Shown here one piece after another: positions 39,120-48,400 of a stretch of 50,162 bases of DNA. Position numbers and translations under genes: made by a program. Within the stretch, counting starts at the first letter, position 1. The number at the start of each line of letters is the position of its first letter. The stretch covers positions 1 to 50,162 of IMG/VR virus record IMGVR_UViG_3300030101_003867. One strand, 5' to 3'. The stretch comes from a virus. The notes under the pieces were generated by a model, which was given only the letters and a program-made list of their open reading frames with translations, was not told the origin of the DNA and did not search any database.

Positions 39120-41537
39120 TTATCTTGGATCAAATTGCTCTAATCCAAAACCACCTAAATTATCAAATCCAGCGGATTCAAAGTTTTTTGGTGGTGCACC
39201 AGATTTTCTCTGGTCTATTAATTCACTCTGTTGAGAAGCTTGAATTTTTGTTCTTTCGTCTTTACGATCTTCTCTATACTTATCTTTATTTTTAATTACG
39301 TCTGACTCAGCTTCTTTAAGTTGCATGTTTAATTGAAATTCATATTCCATTAATTCTTTCTTAATTGCAGCCTCTCTTTCTAATTTTTGTATGTCAAACT
39401 GTGTTTGCGCTTCCGCAATTTGTACTTTAGTTTGTGCAATACCTTGTTGTTTTTGTAAATCAGCTTGAGCGGCAGCTTGTGCGGCTTGAGAATTTGATTG
39501 AGATTGTGATTGAATATTTTGTAATTGCATCTGTCTATCTCTTTCAAATTTTTGTTTTCTTCTTAATTTTAGTAATTGGTTAGCTAATTTAAGATTTTTA
39601 ATTTCTCTAACATCAATTGCGTCTTCTAATTCAATTTGTTTTTGTGTAATAGCCATTTGAATATTATTTTCAAGCAATTGTTTTTCTTCTTCGTCTGGGG
39701 CTAATTCTAAAAATATACCAAAATCATGCAAATGCAATTCTTTTATTTCTTCTAATGTACCTACATTAAATTTACCTAAAGATTGTATAAAATTATTTTT
39801 AGTATTAGAATACTCCAGTACATCAGCAATTCTTAAAGATATTGCTTCTGCTGTTTTTAATGTAAGATATAATCCACCTTGCAATATATGTCTTGTTGCT
39901 GTATTACTATTAGCCGCTGCTATTTTTTGCAAACCTACTAAAGCATTTTTATCAGGTGTACTACCATCTCTAGCCTCATTTAACCCGGTTACATCTCTAA
40001 TTAATTGTAAATAATAATTGTAACTATTTATTAAACTAGATATTTTTGTATTACCACCACCTGTTCTTAATTCTTGAATAGGTACTCTACCATTATTAAA
40101 ATCTCCATCTTGTGTCATAGACCTACCTATAACACTACCAGTTTGAAAATACATATTTAGCGCTTCCTGAGGATTGTAATTTGTCCCATTACCTAAATCC
40201 ACTTCAGCAATGCCGTCCGCATCTAAAAATACCCCGTCAGGAACCATGCGAGATAGCACTTGTTGCAATTTAAGATGCGTTATTTGAATCATATCTGCAA
40301 AAGATGTCATTCTGCCAACTAATGATTCAGGCTTTCCTTTATATATTCTTGGTGCAACTATATTATAACTCATCTGAACTTTTGTAATATCAGATTTAGG
40401 TCTAGTCATATTAACACATTTTTTCCAACCTAATAATTTTTCATGCCCAATAATTTTAGCTCCTTCATATAATACTTCAATAGATCTATTTACTTTTTCA
40501 AATCTAGCCCTAGAATCTTTAGGTGGATTAAAAGTATCATCTTTTTTTAATGCTTTATCTGCACCAGTGGAAGTTTCTTTTATTTTATAAACTTGATTTT
40601 CATATGTTTTATATTCAAAATATAATACATATAAATAACTTTTATCAGTACCGTCATCAGAATAAGATTTATTATACAGTTGTATATTACCTGAATTATA
40701 TCCTTCTAGTTTTTCTATATCTTCTTCTGTTAATTCTGGATATTGTTTTTTTAATTCAGTAATAGTTACTCTTCTTATTTCTCCTACATAATATAAATCT
40801 TCAAAATATGGAGATTCTGTATATGAATAAACTAAATCAGAGGGGTCCACATACTGTAATTTAATACCTTCCGCTGTATTAAAGCTATTTTTAACACAAC
40901 CCATTCCAATAACAGCAATATCATAATCAATTCTTTTCTTTAATAAGTCATATTTATTTATATCAAATATATTATTAACAGCTTCTTCTTCAGCAATTTC
41001 TATTGATTGCTTATAGTCTAGCTGCATGTGTAATTGTAATTCTTCGTCGCTTTCTGGTAAATTATTTTTATCAGTTTTAAATAGATCTAAATCTAATTCT
41101 GTTTTAACTGTATCTAATAACTGTTTATTTTGCATATCACTTATTATGTTTTCTACATACTTAGTTCTTTTTTCAACCGAAGCAGGGTCTTGTGAATATG
41201 CTTTTATATCATATGTTCTTTCTGTAATACCATTTACAACTATATCTACAAACTTAGGTATAATAGGTACTGGTTTCCAATCTAAATTTAAATAGCTTAA
41301 ATCTCCATTTATAGATAATTCATCTTTATATTTTTGAATACCTTGTTCCCCTCTTGCATATAGTCTTAATCTATGAAAATTATCTCTATTCGCAAAGTAA
41401 CGAGTACCTCCCGATTCTTTTCTAAACCACTCTGATTCTATTGCTTTTGCAACTTGCAAACCATATTCAGAGCTAGCTTTCTCAGCGTCAGATACTGCTT
41501 GACTTGGAAAAATACCTTTTGTAATTACTTTTGCCAT
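39120..41537 (-). CDS. Portal protein
   Basis: 805 aa. Features: a helical N-terminus with FHRLRLYARGEQGIQKYKDE, then WKPVPIIPKFVDIVVNGITE (the conserved portal wing segment), a YDIAVIGMGCVKNSF core and a stem region with RDVTGLNEARDGSTPDKNAL. A long Gln/Ala-rich coiled coil makes up the last 150 residues (SQSQSNSQAAQAAAQADLQK), as in portal barrel extensions. The dodecameric portal is the DNA entry and exit channel and docks the terminase encoded next to it. Confidence 0.88.
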   Translation of the reverse strand: MAKVITKGIFPSQAVSDAEKASSEYGLQVAKAIESEWFRKESGGTRYFANRDNFHRLRLYARGEQGIQKYKDELSINGDLSYLNLDWKPVPIIPKFVDIVVNGITERTYDIKAYSQDPASVEKRTKYVENIISDMQNKQLLDTVKTELDLDLFKTDKNNLPESDEELQLHMQLDYKQSIEIAEEEAVNNIFDINKYDLLKKRIDYDIAVIGMGCVKNSFNTAEGIKLQYVDPSDLVYSYTESPYFEDLYYVGEIRRVTITELKKQYPELTEEDIEKLEGYNSGNIQLYNKSYSDDGTDKSYLYVLYFEYKTYENQVYKIKETSTGADKALKKDDTFNPPKDSRARFEKVNRSIEVLYEGAKIIGHEKLLGWKKCVNMTRPKSDITKVQMSYNIVAPRIYKGKPESLVGRMTSFADMIQITHLKLQQVLSRMVPDGVFLDADGIAEVDLGNGTNYNPQEALNMYFQTGSVIGRSMTQDGDFNNGRVPIQELRTGGGNTKISSLINSYNYYLQLIRDVTGLNEARDGSTPDKNALVGLQKIAAANSNTATRHILQGGLYLTLKTAEAISLRIADVLEYSNTKNNFIQSLGKFNVGTLEEIKELHLHDFGIFLELAPDEEEKQLLENNIQMAITQKQIELEDAIDVREIKNLKLANQLLKLRRKQKFERDRQMQLQNIQSQSQSNSQAAQAAAQADLQKQQGIAQTKVQIAEAQTQFDIQKLEREAAIKKELMEYEFQLNMQLKEAESDVIKNKDKYREDRKDERTKIQASQQSELIDQRKSGAPPKNFESAGFDNLGGFGLEQFDPR

Positions 41538-43748
41538 TTATTGTATTATTTTTGAAAAATTTCCTTTATTGTTATATTTAGAAAAACTAAAACTAACTTT
41601 ATTTTTTATTTGTTTTTCAGGTGTAGGGGTATATAAATTTTTATTACATGCCATAATTGCTAAACCCGAACTAATCGCTGCATCAAATTTTGTTCTTTTA
41701 TTTATATCAAATTTAGCCCAATCATTTAATGTTGTATTAAAATACATATCTCCATAAGAAGTATCTTCTTTTTGACCAACATATGTATTAATATAGCTTT
41801 CTATAGCGGCTGCGTGAGCTTGTCTTATATCTTCGCTTGAGTTTGGTATACCACCTATTTCTTTTTCAGCAGCTGATAATTTATTCCAAACTTTATCAGG
41901 TCTATTCATTGAATAACCTCTGTAGCCTCTTCTTTTTAAATAGTATAATAATCTTGGTTTATTATTTTCTGCAAGTATAGGCATACCATAAAAATGCAAT
42001 GCCATTAAAATATCTTCAAAAAATATTTCTGCAGTTTGAGGCCTAGCTATATATTCTAAAAAAAACATATTTGCTGGAACTTCTTCCATGCTAAACTTAG
42101 TAAGGCCATGCAATGACCCTTTAGATCCTTTGCCGTCGGTAGTTCCTGATATATCATAGCTATCACAGCCAAAAGCGCCAATATGTTCGTTTGCGGGATA
42201 TTTAACTCCATTTTTATTTATTACTTTATTTTGTAATCTTACTGGTGGTACCCAACTAACATTAAATCTACCGTCTATATTTGGTATAAATTCTACTTGT
42301 GAATCTTTAATCCCATTTTTCCAATTAAAGCTTCCTTTAGTAACCAAAGCTTGATATTTAATTTCTTCATTGTAGTCAACCTGGTCGTAAATGCGAGCAA
42401 GATTAAATATGCTATTCCTAGTTTCATCACGGAAAGCGTGTTCTTCAGTTCTCGGAAATTGTCTGTAAAATTCATTTAATGCGTCTTGATCTCCTTTTAA
42501 ACCTTCAACTTCATTTTCCCAATGTTCGATAACTCCGACATCAATGTATTGGCCATAGTTATCTTCAATTGGCTTTTTTGGTGTATTGAATACAGGTAAT
42601 CCATAAGAATCAATGAATCCCTCGAAGTTCCATTCCATAGGTATGAACAAACTATATAGTCCCGAGCGAGTCTGTCCATTGCGGTTTCTTTTTGTAACAT
42701 TTGAGTCATTATATAGTTTTTTAAAATTACCGCCGCCTTTATCTAATGAGTTGCTTGTTGAACCCATCATGCATTTTCCTATTACTCTCGAACCAAGCCT
42801 AAGCGTGGTTTTCGTGACTCGCCAGTTGTTGAGGATGTTCTCGGGCCTCTCCCATTTTCCGGCTTCGTCGTGTACAAGGAGTGCGAGTTTTTCTCCATCA
42901 TACGAGTTGTCCCCTGTGTTTTTCCAATCAATCGTTGTGTCAAGCCCTTCGAGCTCCTCGCTCCTTTGCTTCGAGAGTAGCTTTTTCCTAGTAAACTTGG
43001 AGGCGGGTACGCGAAACGCCAGTTCGGTTTTGGGCCGGTCCATTCCATCCTGTATCGGTTTAAAAAAGAAAGGATAGTTGACTGATATTGGTACCACTTT
43101 ATCTGTGAACATTTTTTTTGCATCCCCACCAGATTTGGACAATATTCCGTATCGTGAATCTGAATTGATCGTAGCCAAATTAACTGTTTCTGATGAGGCC
43201 ATAAAACTAAATCCTGATCTACGGTTTTTAAGATAGCACATTCCATAACACCTGGTGTCTGCTTTACAAGCTTCCCAGAATATATAGAATAATCTGTTTG
43301 CTTCTCTAAACTCTGGTTTGCCAACATCAATTTTGGTCCACTGCAAGTACATGTAATGAGTGCCAGTGATATAAGTAGAAACACCTTTATTACTGAACCA
43401 ATAACCACGTTCTCTTTTATTAAATTCTTCATCTATATATTCGTGCCATTTATTTTGAAAATCTGTTGGTAAATCTCGCCATTGAAATATATTTTTTATT
43501 CTTTGAAGTTCTTTTGGGTATTCTTGAACTTCCCATTTATTATTTCCTTTAAAAACATTTTTTGCTTTTGGCAAAGCTATTTTTAAATTTTGTATGTTAT
43601 ATATTTCACCTATTTCACCTGTTTTACTTATAATTATAATATCGTGTTCTTTATTATAACCATACTGCCACTTTTTAGATTTATTAAGTCTTTTTATGGT
43701 ATTTATTTTTATAGGTTCAATAACCTTATATAAATCTTGTTTATACAT
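41538..43748 (-). CDS. Terminase large subunit
   Basis: 736 aa. ATPase part: Walker A-like CYLKNRRSGFSF (residues about 171-182, a variant lacking the classical G-K-S/T) and Walker B LALLVHDEAGKW (288-299). The nuclease part begins around IGAFGCDSYDISGT with a candidate catalytic Asp. Preceded by HYMYLQWTKID and GYWFSNKG motifs common in terminases of Bacteroidota phages. It pumps DNA into the capsid and cuts the concatemer. The DNA between about 42650 and 43330 has much higher GC (about 50%) than the rest of the gene. Confidence 0.9.
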   Translation of the reverse strand: MYKQDLYKVIEPIKINTIKRLNKSKKWQYGYNKEHDIIIISKTGEIGEIYNIQNLKIALPKAKNVFKGNNKWEVQEYPKELQRIKNIFQWRDLPTDFQNKWHEYIDEEFNKRERGYWFSNKGVSTYITGTHYMYLQWTKIDVGKPEFREANRLFYIFWEACKADTRCYGMCYLKNRRSGFSFMASSETVNLATINSDSRYGILSKSGGDAKKMFTDKVVPISVNYPFFFKPIQDGMDRPKTELAFRVPASKFTRKKLLSKQRSEELEGLDTTIDWKNTGDNSYDGEKLALLVHDEAGKWERPENILNNWRVTKTTLRLGSRVIGKCMMGSTSNSLDKGGGNFKKLYNDSNVTKRNRNGQTRSGLYSLFIPMEWNFEGFIDSYGLPVFNTPKKPIEDNYGQYIDVGVIEHWENEVEGLKGDQDALNEFYRQFPRTEEHAFRDETRNSIFNLARIYDQVDYNEEIKYQALVTKGSFNWKNGIKDSQVEFIPNIDGRFNVSWVPPVRLQNKVINKNGVKYPANEHIGAFGCDSYDISGTTDGKGSKGSLHGLTKFSMEEVPANMFFLEYIARPQTAEIFFEDILMALHFYGMPILAENNKPRLLYYLKRRGYRGYSMNRPDKVWNKLSAAEKEIGGIPNSSEDIRQAHAAAIESYINTYVGQKEDTSYGDMYFNTTLNDWAKFDINKRTKFDAAISSGLAIMACNKNLYTPTPEKQIKNKVSFSFSKYNNKGNFSKIIQ

Positions 43749-44020
43749 TACTTAGATCTTCTTTCAGCAAAACCTTTAAAAGTATCTATTTTTTTTTCTA
43801 ATGGTTTATTTTCTAAAATAGCTTTTTCTTCTTCAAGACGGTTTAATATTTCAAAAGCATCAAATATAGCTAATTTTTTAGTAGCTGCTGCATTTTTTAA
43901 TCTATCAGCTGAAACATCATCTTCTGTTTCAACAATTGGCTCTTTTGCAACTTTAATAAGCTCTTTTACAGCTTTATGTCCAGCTTGGATTATATTCTTC
44001 TTCGTTTCCTTGACGTTCAT
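43748..44020 (-). CDS. Putative small terminase subunit (90 aa)
   Basis: 90 aa, all helical, one base overlap with the large terminase gene. NVKETKKNIIQAGHKAVKEL and ADRLKNAAATKKLAIFDAFE, then ILNRLEEEKAILE, form a helical pattern that I recall directly upstream of large terminases in marine Bacteroidota phages. No HTH is obvious. Position and size suggest a DNA-recognising small terminase or a packaging helper; not proven. It overlaps the preceding gene by 47 bases. Confidence 0.6.
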   Translation of the reverse strand: MNVKETKKNIIQAGHKAVKELIKVAKEPIVETEDDVSADRLKNAAATKKLAIFDAFEILNRLEEEKAILENKPLEKKIDTFKGFAERRSK

Positions 44021-44564
44021 ATTTAATACATATTGAATTATTTAATACCCTATATAATCTTTCACCATCAATAACAAATTCGTATTCACTGCTTGGTGTA
44101 AACCCAACTAAATCTTCTTTTTCAATATGATTAAATTTTTTATCAATATATTTAGCAATACCTATAAAAGGTATTTCTTTATTATTTGAAAACATATCAT
44201 TAGATACAATTGGTTTAATAAAACAATATCCATCTGGTGCATACCATTTATTATTTCTTTTATATAAAAATATTTGATCTGGCTTGACTAAATACATATT
44301 TTCTTTAAAATAGCTTCTGCTATTTTTTTCTACTCCGTATTGGTCATACCATCTTCTAAAAACATTATGATGTAAAATTACTTCATCATTTGGTTTTATT
44401 TCGCCATTATATGACTTAGGTATTGATGTCACTATACCTGTACGACTAACATATCGATGATCAGAGATTTCTGTATTTAACAGTAACTCTGAATCATCAA
44501 TATATTTTTTATTATCGTAACGTTCGTTTTTTGGAATAATTATAAAATCAAATAGGCTTTGCAT
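43974..44564 (-). CDS. GroES-like co-chaperonin-type protein
   Basis: 196 aa. Two GroES-like strand patterns: SRTGIVTSIPKSYNGEIKPN, then DEVILHHNVFRRWYD (compare G-x-V...G-D-x-V in GroES), and a C-terminal EYEFVIDGERLYRVLNNSIC, then IKYE, like the closing strands of the GroES roll. Longer than host GroES (about 95) as is T4 gp31, which works with GroEL to fold the capsid protein. A capsid-folding role fits the late position before terminase and capsid genes, but homology is only by pattern. Confidence 0.6.
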   Translation of the reverse strand: MQSLFDFIIIPKNERYDNKKYIDDSELLLNTEISDHRYVSRTGIVTSIPKSYNGEIKPNDEVILHHNVFRRWYDQYGVEKNSRSYFKENMYLVKPDQIFLYKRNNKWYAPDGYCFIKPIVSNDMFSNNKEIPFIGIAKYIDKKFNHIEKEDLVGFTPSSEYEFVIDGERLYRVLNNSICIKYERQGNEEEYNPSWT

Positions 44565-44782
44565 TAATATTCTAAATTATATTCTACCGCGATAGCCATA
44601 TTTTTATTAAAATCTTTCCATGGTAATACTTCTTTATTTTTTTCAATATAAATAGAAAATTTATCATCTTTTTCAACAATATCACATATTTTATGACCGC
44701 CATAAACCTCTTGGCCTACAGCATAGTGCATTGCATCATTTTTATAATCTCTACCTATACTTATTTTTCTTACCAACGACAT
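44564..44782 (-). CDS. Small conserved phage protein (72 aa)
   Basis: 72 aa, beta-rich: MSLVRKISIGRDYKNDAMHY, VGQEVYGGHKICDIVEKDDK, then a strand with YIEKNKEVLPWKDFN and the C-terminus AVEYNLEY. The RxISIGxDYKxAMHYxVGQ pattern recurs in marine phages as far as I recall; its role is not known. Overlaps the GroES-like gene by one base, suggesting co-translation. Confidence 0.65.
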   Translation of the reverse strand: MSLVRKISIGRDYKNDAMHYAVGQEVYGGHKICDIVEKDDKFSIYIEKNKEVLPWKDFNKNMAIAVEYNLEY

Positions 44783-44786
44783 GATT

Positions 44787-45047
44787 CTATTTTACTTCTT
44801 CTGGTTGTACATCTTCGGGTATTTCTTGGTAAGTTCCATCTTGCATATTAACAGATACTTTACCATATGTTTCTTCTAAAGCTTTTTGCATTTCAGCCAT
44901 ATCGGATTGTAATACCTGCGAAGCATGTAACAACTGGTGTTTTTGCATTTCAATATTACCTAGTTGATTAGATGCTGTATTAAGTTTTGCAACTATTTCT
45001 TGTAGGTTTTTTAATTCTTGTTCGGTTATTTTGTTTTCTTTACTCAT
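44787..45047 (-). CDS. Small coiled-coil protein (86 aa)
   Basis: 86 aa, almost entirely helical with heptad spacing from residue 8 to 66 (ITEQELKNLQEIVAKLNTAS; QLLHASQVLQSDMAEMQKAL), then a short hydrophilic tail (EIPEDVQPEEVK). Its shape recalls prefoldin-like or chaperone-like helical hairpins. It lies next to the GroES-like gene, and both may help folding of structural proteins (inference). A/T-only leader upstream. Confidence 0.65.
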   Translation of the reverse strand: MSKENKITEQELKNLQEIVAKLNTASNQLGNIEMQKHQLLHASQVLQSDMAEMQKALEETYGKVSVNMQDGTYQEIPEDVQPEEVK

Positions 45048-45118
45048 GGTTTAATTATTATTAAATTATAAATTATTTACTTATATTTATTAATTACTTG
45101 TTTTATTGGTTTTCTAAA
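45048..45118. other. A/T-rich gap without a gene
   Basis: 71 bases between two late genes, more than 80% A+T by eye, no hairpin with a T run recognised. It may hold a late promoter for the 44787-45047 gene and those after it, but no repeated motif could be defined. Confidence 0.4.
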
Positions 45119-45442
45119 CTATTCATTAGATGCGAAAGGTGCATGATATGTTTTAGAAACGGGATTCTTTTTTAAATCTATATCTTTTTTAATATTTGCT
45201 TTTAAAGTATCTACGTCTAAATCAGCCTCTAGCCATGCAATTACATCTGACTCTTTCAAATCAGCATATTCTGTAAAATTATCTTTATCAAATTCTACAG
45301 AATGAGTTCCAATCATATTATCGCTATGATTACCCTCTGACCCATTTAAACCATAATGAATAGTATAAATAACATCAGATTTGCCTTCGTGGGATACATG
45401 AGTGTCCACTGCATATATATCCCATTTATAAGTTATTGCCAT
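45119..45442 (-). CDS. Conserved phage protein, DUF7936-like (107 aa)
   Basis: 107 aa. MAITYKWDIYAVDTHVSHEG, then DVIYTIHYGLNG and FTEYADLKESDVIAWLEADL: a beta-sandwich-like start and a D-L-x-E-x-x-V-x-x-W helix, the pattern of a family (DUF7936 as I recall it) often found after tail fibre genes in cyanophages and other marine phages. Start overlaps the fibre stop by 17 bases, so it may be a fibre accessory. Function unknown. Confidence 0.7.
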   Translation of the reverse strand: MAITYKWDIYAVDTHVSHEGKSDVIYTIHYGLNGSEGNHSDNMIGTHSVEFDKDNFTEYADLKESDVIAWLEADLDVDTLKANIKKDIDLKKNPVSKTYHAPFASNE

Positions 45443-48400
45443 TTTTTATTTGTTTTTTAAGTTGTTCTATTTCTGTTTTTAATTCTTTAACTGCTTCAAT
45501 TAGATATCCAGTTAAGTTTCCATATGCAACACTTAACGTTCCATCATTGTCAGTTACTAATTCTGGTGCTATTTTTTGTATTTCTTGCGCTATAACACCA
45601 CTACTATCTTTACCAGTATCTTTTCTAGTAAAGCTAACGCCACGCATATTATATACTTTAGAACCATCTAAAGTTTTAATATTTTCTTTTAATTTTATAT
45701 CCGAAAAAGCTACTACATCACTTGATGCTAATATAGATCCTGTAACGTGAAGTTTTTGCGATGGCAAATTTGTTCCGATTCCTACGAGACCTGATGTTGT
45801 TATAGTCATTCTTCTACCTGTATTAGTAAAAAATGACAGAGCAGAGTTTGTGTCAGTACCTATTCTCGCCTCATCGCTTTGTAGTGCTTGTAAAAATAAA
45901 ATATTGTCATTATTACCTGACCTTATTTTCATTGTTGTATGAGTAGAATCTTGTATTTCTAATTTTACTGCTGGATTTGTTAAACCAATTCCTACATTAC
46001 CACTAGAAGCAAATCTCATTACTTCAGTGCCGCCAGTTTTATCTTCGAATCTTAAATTTCCAGAAGTGTCAGCATTAAATCTCCATCTTTTACCGCTTGT
46101 ATTATGAATATCAAGCTCTACTGCTGAACCAGCTAGTGTTAATGTATTTGCTGATGCTGTAGTTGAACCTATCGATACCCTTCCATTTGAATGAATACGC
46201 ATTCTTTCATTAGTTGAACCATTTGTAGCAAAAATAATAGGTGCTGCTGCATCTGTCCTTAAAACCATACCCCCTGTTGCACCAGTACCAGCAACTAATA
46301 ATCCACTTGCAGCTATGTTTGTGCCACTAGCACCACTAAAAGAACTATTTATATAATGTAATCTGAAGAATTTACTATTTGCTGTATCTTCAGATAATGT
46401 AATCTGTGATAAACTTGTTGCTGTGCTGTTGACTAAATCTACATTACCTGCAAAAGTTGCGTTATTTGCGTTTGAAATTATCAAAGCATCACTACTAGAA
46501 GTTTCATTTCTTACAGTAAACGTTTCATTGTTTGTACCTAAACTAAAGTTCCTTGCTACACCTTGATTATCTGTTAAATTTAATTTAGGATATGTTTTAC
46601 CACCAATAGTTATATCACCTGCAAAAGTTGCACTTGTACCATCAATTTGTAAATAATTTACACTATTTGCTTGATTTCTTAGAAAAATAGTATTAGCGTT
46701 GATTGCTAATTGTCTATCAAGTAGTGATTGTATATGATTTACATTTGTAGTTGAATTATGGTAAATTTCATAGTCAGGTGCAGCACCAAACTTTAATTTT
46801 TTATTATCTCCTAAACTAACATCACCTGCAAAAGTTGCATTACCAGAACTATCTAGTTTTAATTTAGTGGTTCCGTTATAAAAGAACAATCCACCAGGAT
46901 CTACAATACTAGAACTAGAATTAGTGTCACCAACACCTACAACCCAATAACCACCACCAGATCTAGAGTTATTCATTTTAATGTGTGAACCGTTGGCGTC
47001 AGCTTCAGCAAGAGTTAATCTTTGGTTATTTGTGTTTGCAATACCCATACCAACATAACCATTACTTCCAAAACTATGTGTATCTGTGCCAGCTCCATTA
47101 ACTCTAATAAACACTCCTCTACCAGTTGCGGATGCTAAAAATAAACCATCACTAGTTCCAGTATGACCAAAAACTCTGTTGGATCCATTTGAAATACCAC
47201 CAAAACCAACAGTTCCATAACTACCACCGTATGTTCCATCTGTACTAATTTTAACAACATCAGTGTTTACGGTTACCATACCTGCAAAAGTTGCGTTTCC
47301 AGTTGTTGATATAGTTGCACTATTTAATTGACCACTAAAATAAGCATCTCTCCATTTGTTTGAAGTAGAGCCAATATCATTAACAGCATTAGCATCATTA
47401 CCATTTGAATATGTACTTACAAAAGCAACACTATCTTGTTTAAATCCTCTACCACCATCAGTTGTAAAAAATGGTGCTTTTACGTGTCCTGCAAAAGTTG
47501 CTGATAAATTTTTAGCTAATGTTAAAGATGTAGATGCAGCATTTTTAAATATAATATTTGCGTTAGTACCATTGTTGTTATCTTCAACGCTAATAGTCAT
47601 ATTATCTTCGTTAGTAAATAATTTAGCCGTTGAATCTAATCTTAAGTCGCCACCTGCTATATTTACATCACCTGCAAAAGTTGTTTGTGTTCCTGTGCCT
47701 ATAGTTATAACATCACCGCCATTATGAGTAATAACAGTTTTTAAATGTGCCCCTCTATGCTCAATAGTACCGCTTGATTTTTGACCGGGTGTACCCGTGT
47801 TGTTGTTTCCAGATATGGTTAACTTACCAGTTGTATCATTACCAGATTTATGTATTTCTACATCACCTGCAAAAGTTGCATTTCCTGTGTGAGAAAAAGC
47901 GCCTTGCGTACTTACACCTGTTTGATTAGCTACTATTCTAAAAGCACCGCTAGCTGCATCAGCTCTGAAAACTTCACCAGTTGTGGAAACGACTTCTAAT
48001 TTAGCATTAGAGCCTGCTGCAACACCAACACCCACTGCTCCTGCGAATGTTGCATTTTGTGATGCGTCTAATTCAAGCGCTTCTGTGCCAACTGTAAAAA
48101 ACTTCATAGTTGAACCAAGTGATTCTGCTCTTAATTCTACATTATCTCTATCTGAAGCATTTAATAATAGCTTGGCTCTTACTGTGCCAGCGTCTGTTAA
48201 ATGAATATTATCTTCTGCTGCAACAGTTCCTGCAAAAGTTGCGTTTTGTGATACATCAATAGTTAAACTAGTTGTGCCAGCGGTTTGTAATTGTATTGAA
48301 TCATTACCACCTGATGATACTGCATTTATTAAGTTATGTTTTATGTCTAAATAGTTTGTTGCATTATACGCAGCTCTTATTTGTGGTACATCTGAAGCGT

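Noticed and set aside
42613-43432. 154-codon + strand frame and 216-codon alternate frame within terminase
   Set aside because: Both are explained by the high-GC patch lowering stop-codon frequency; the terminase frame carries the conserved motifs.
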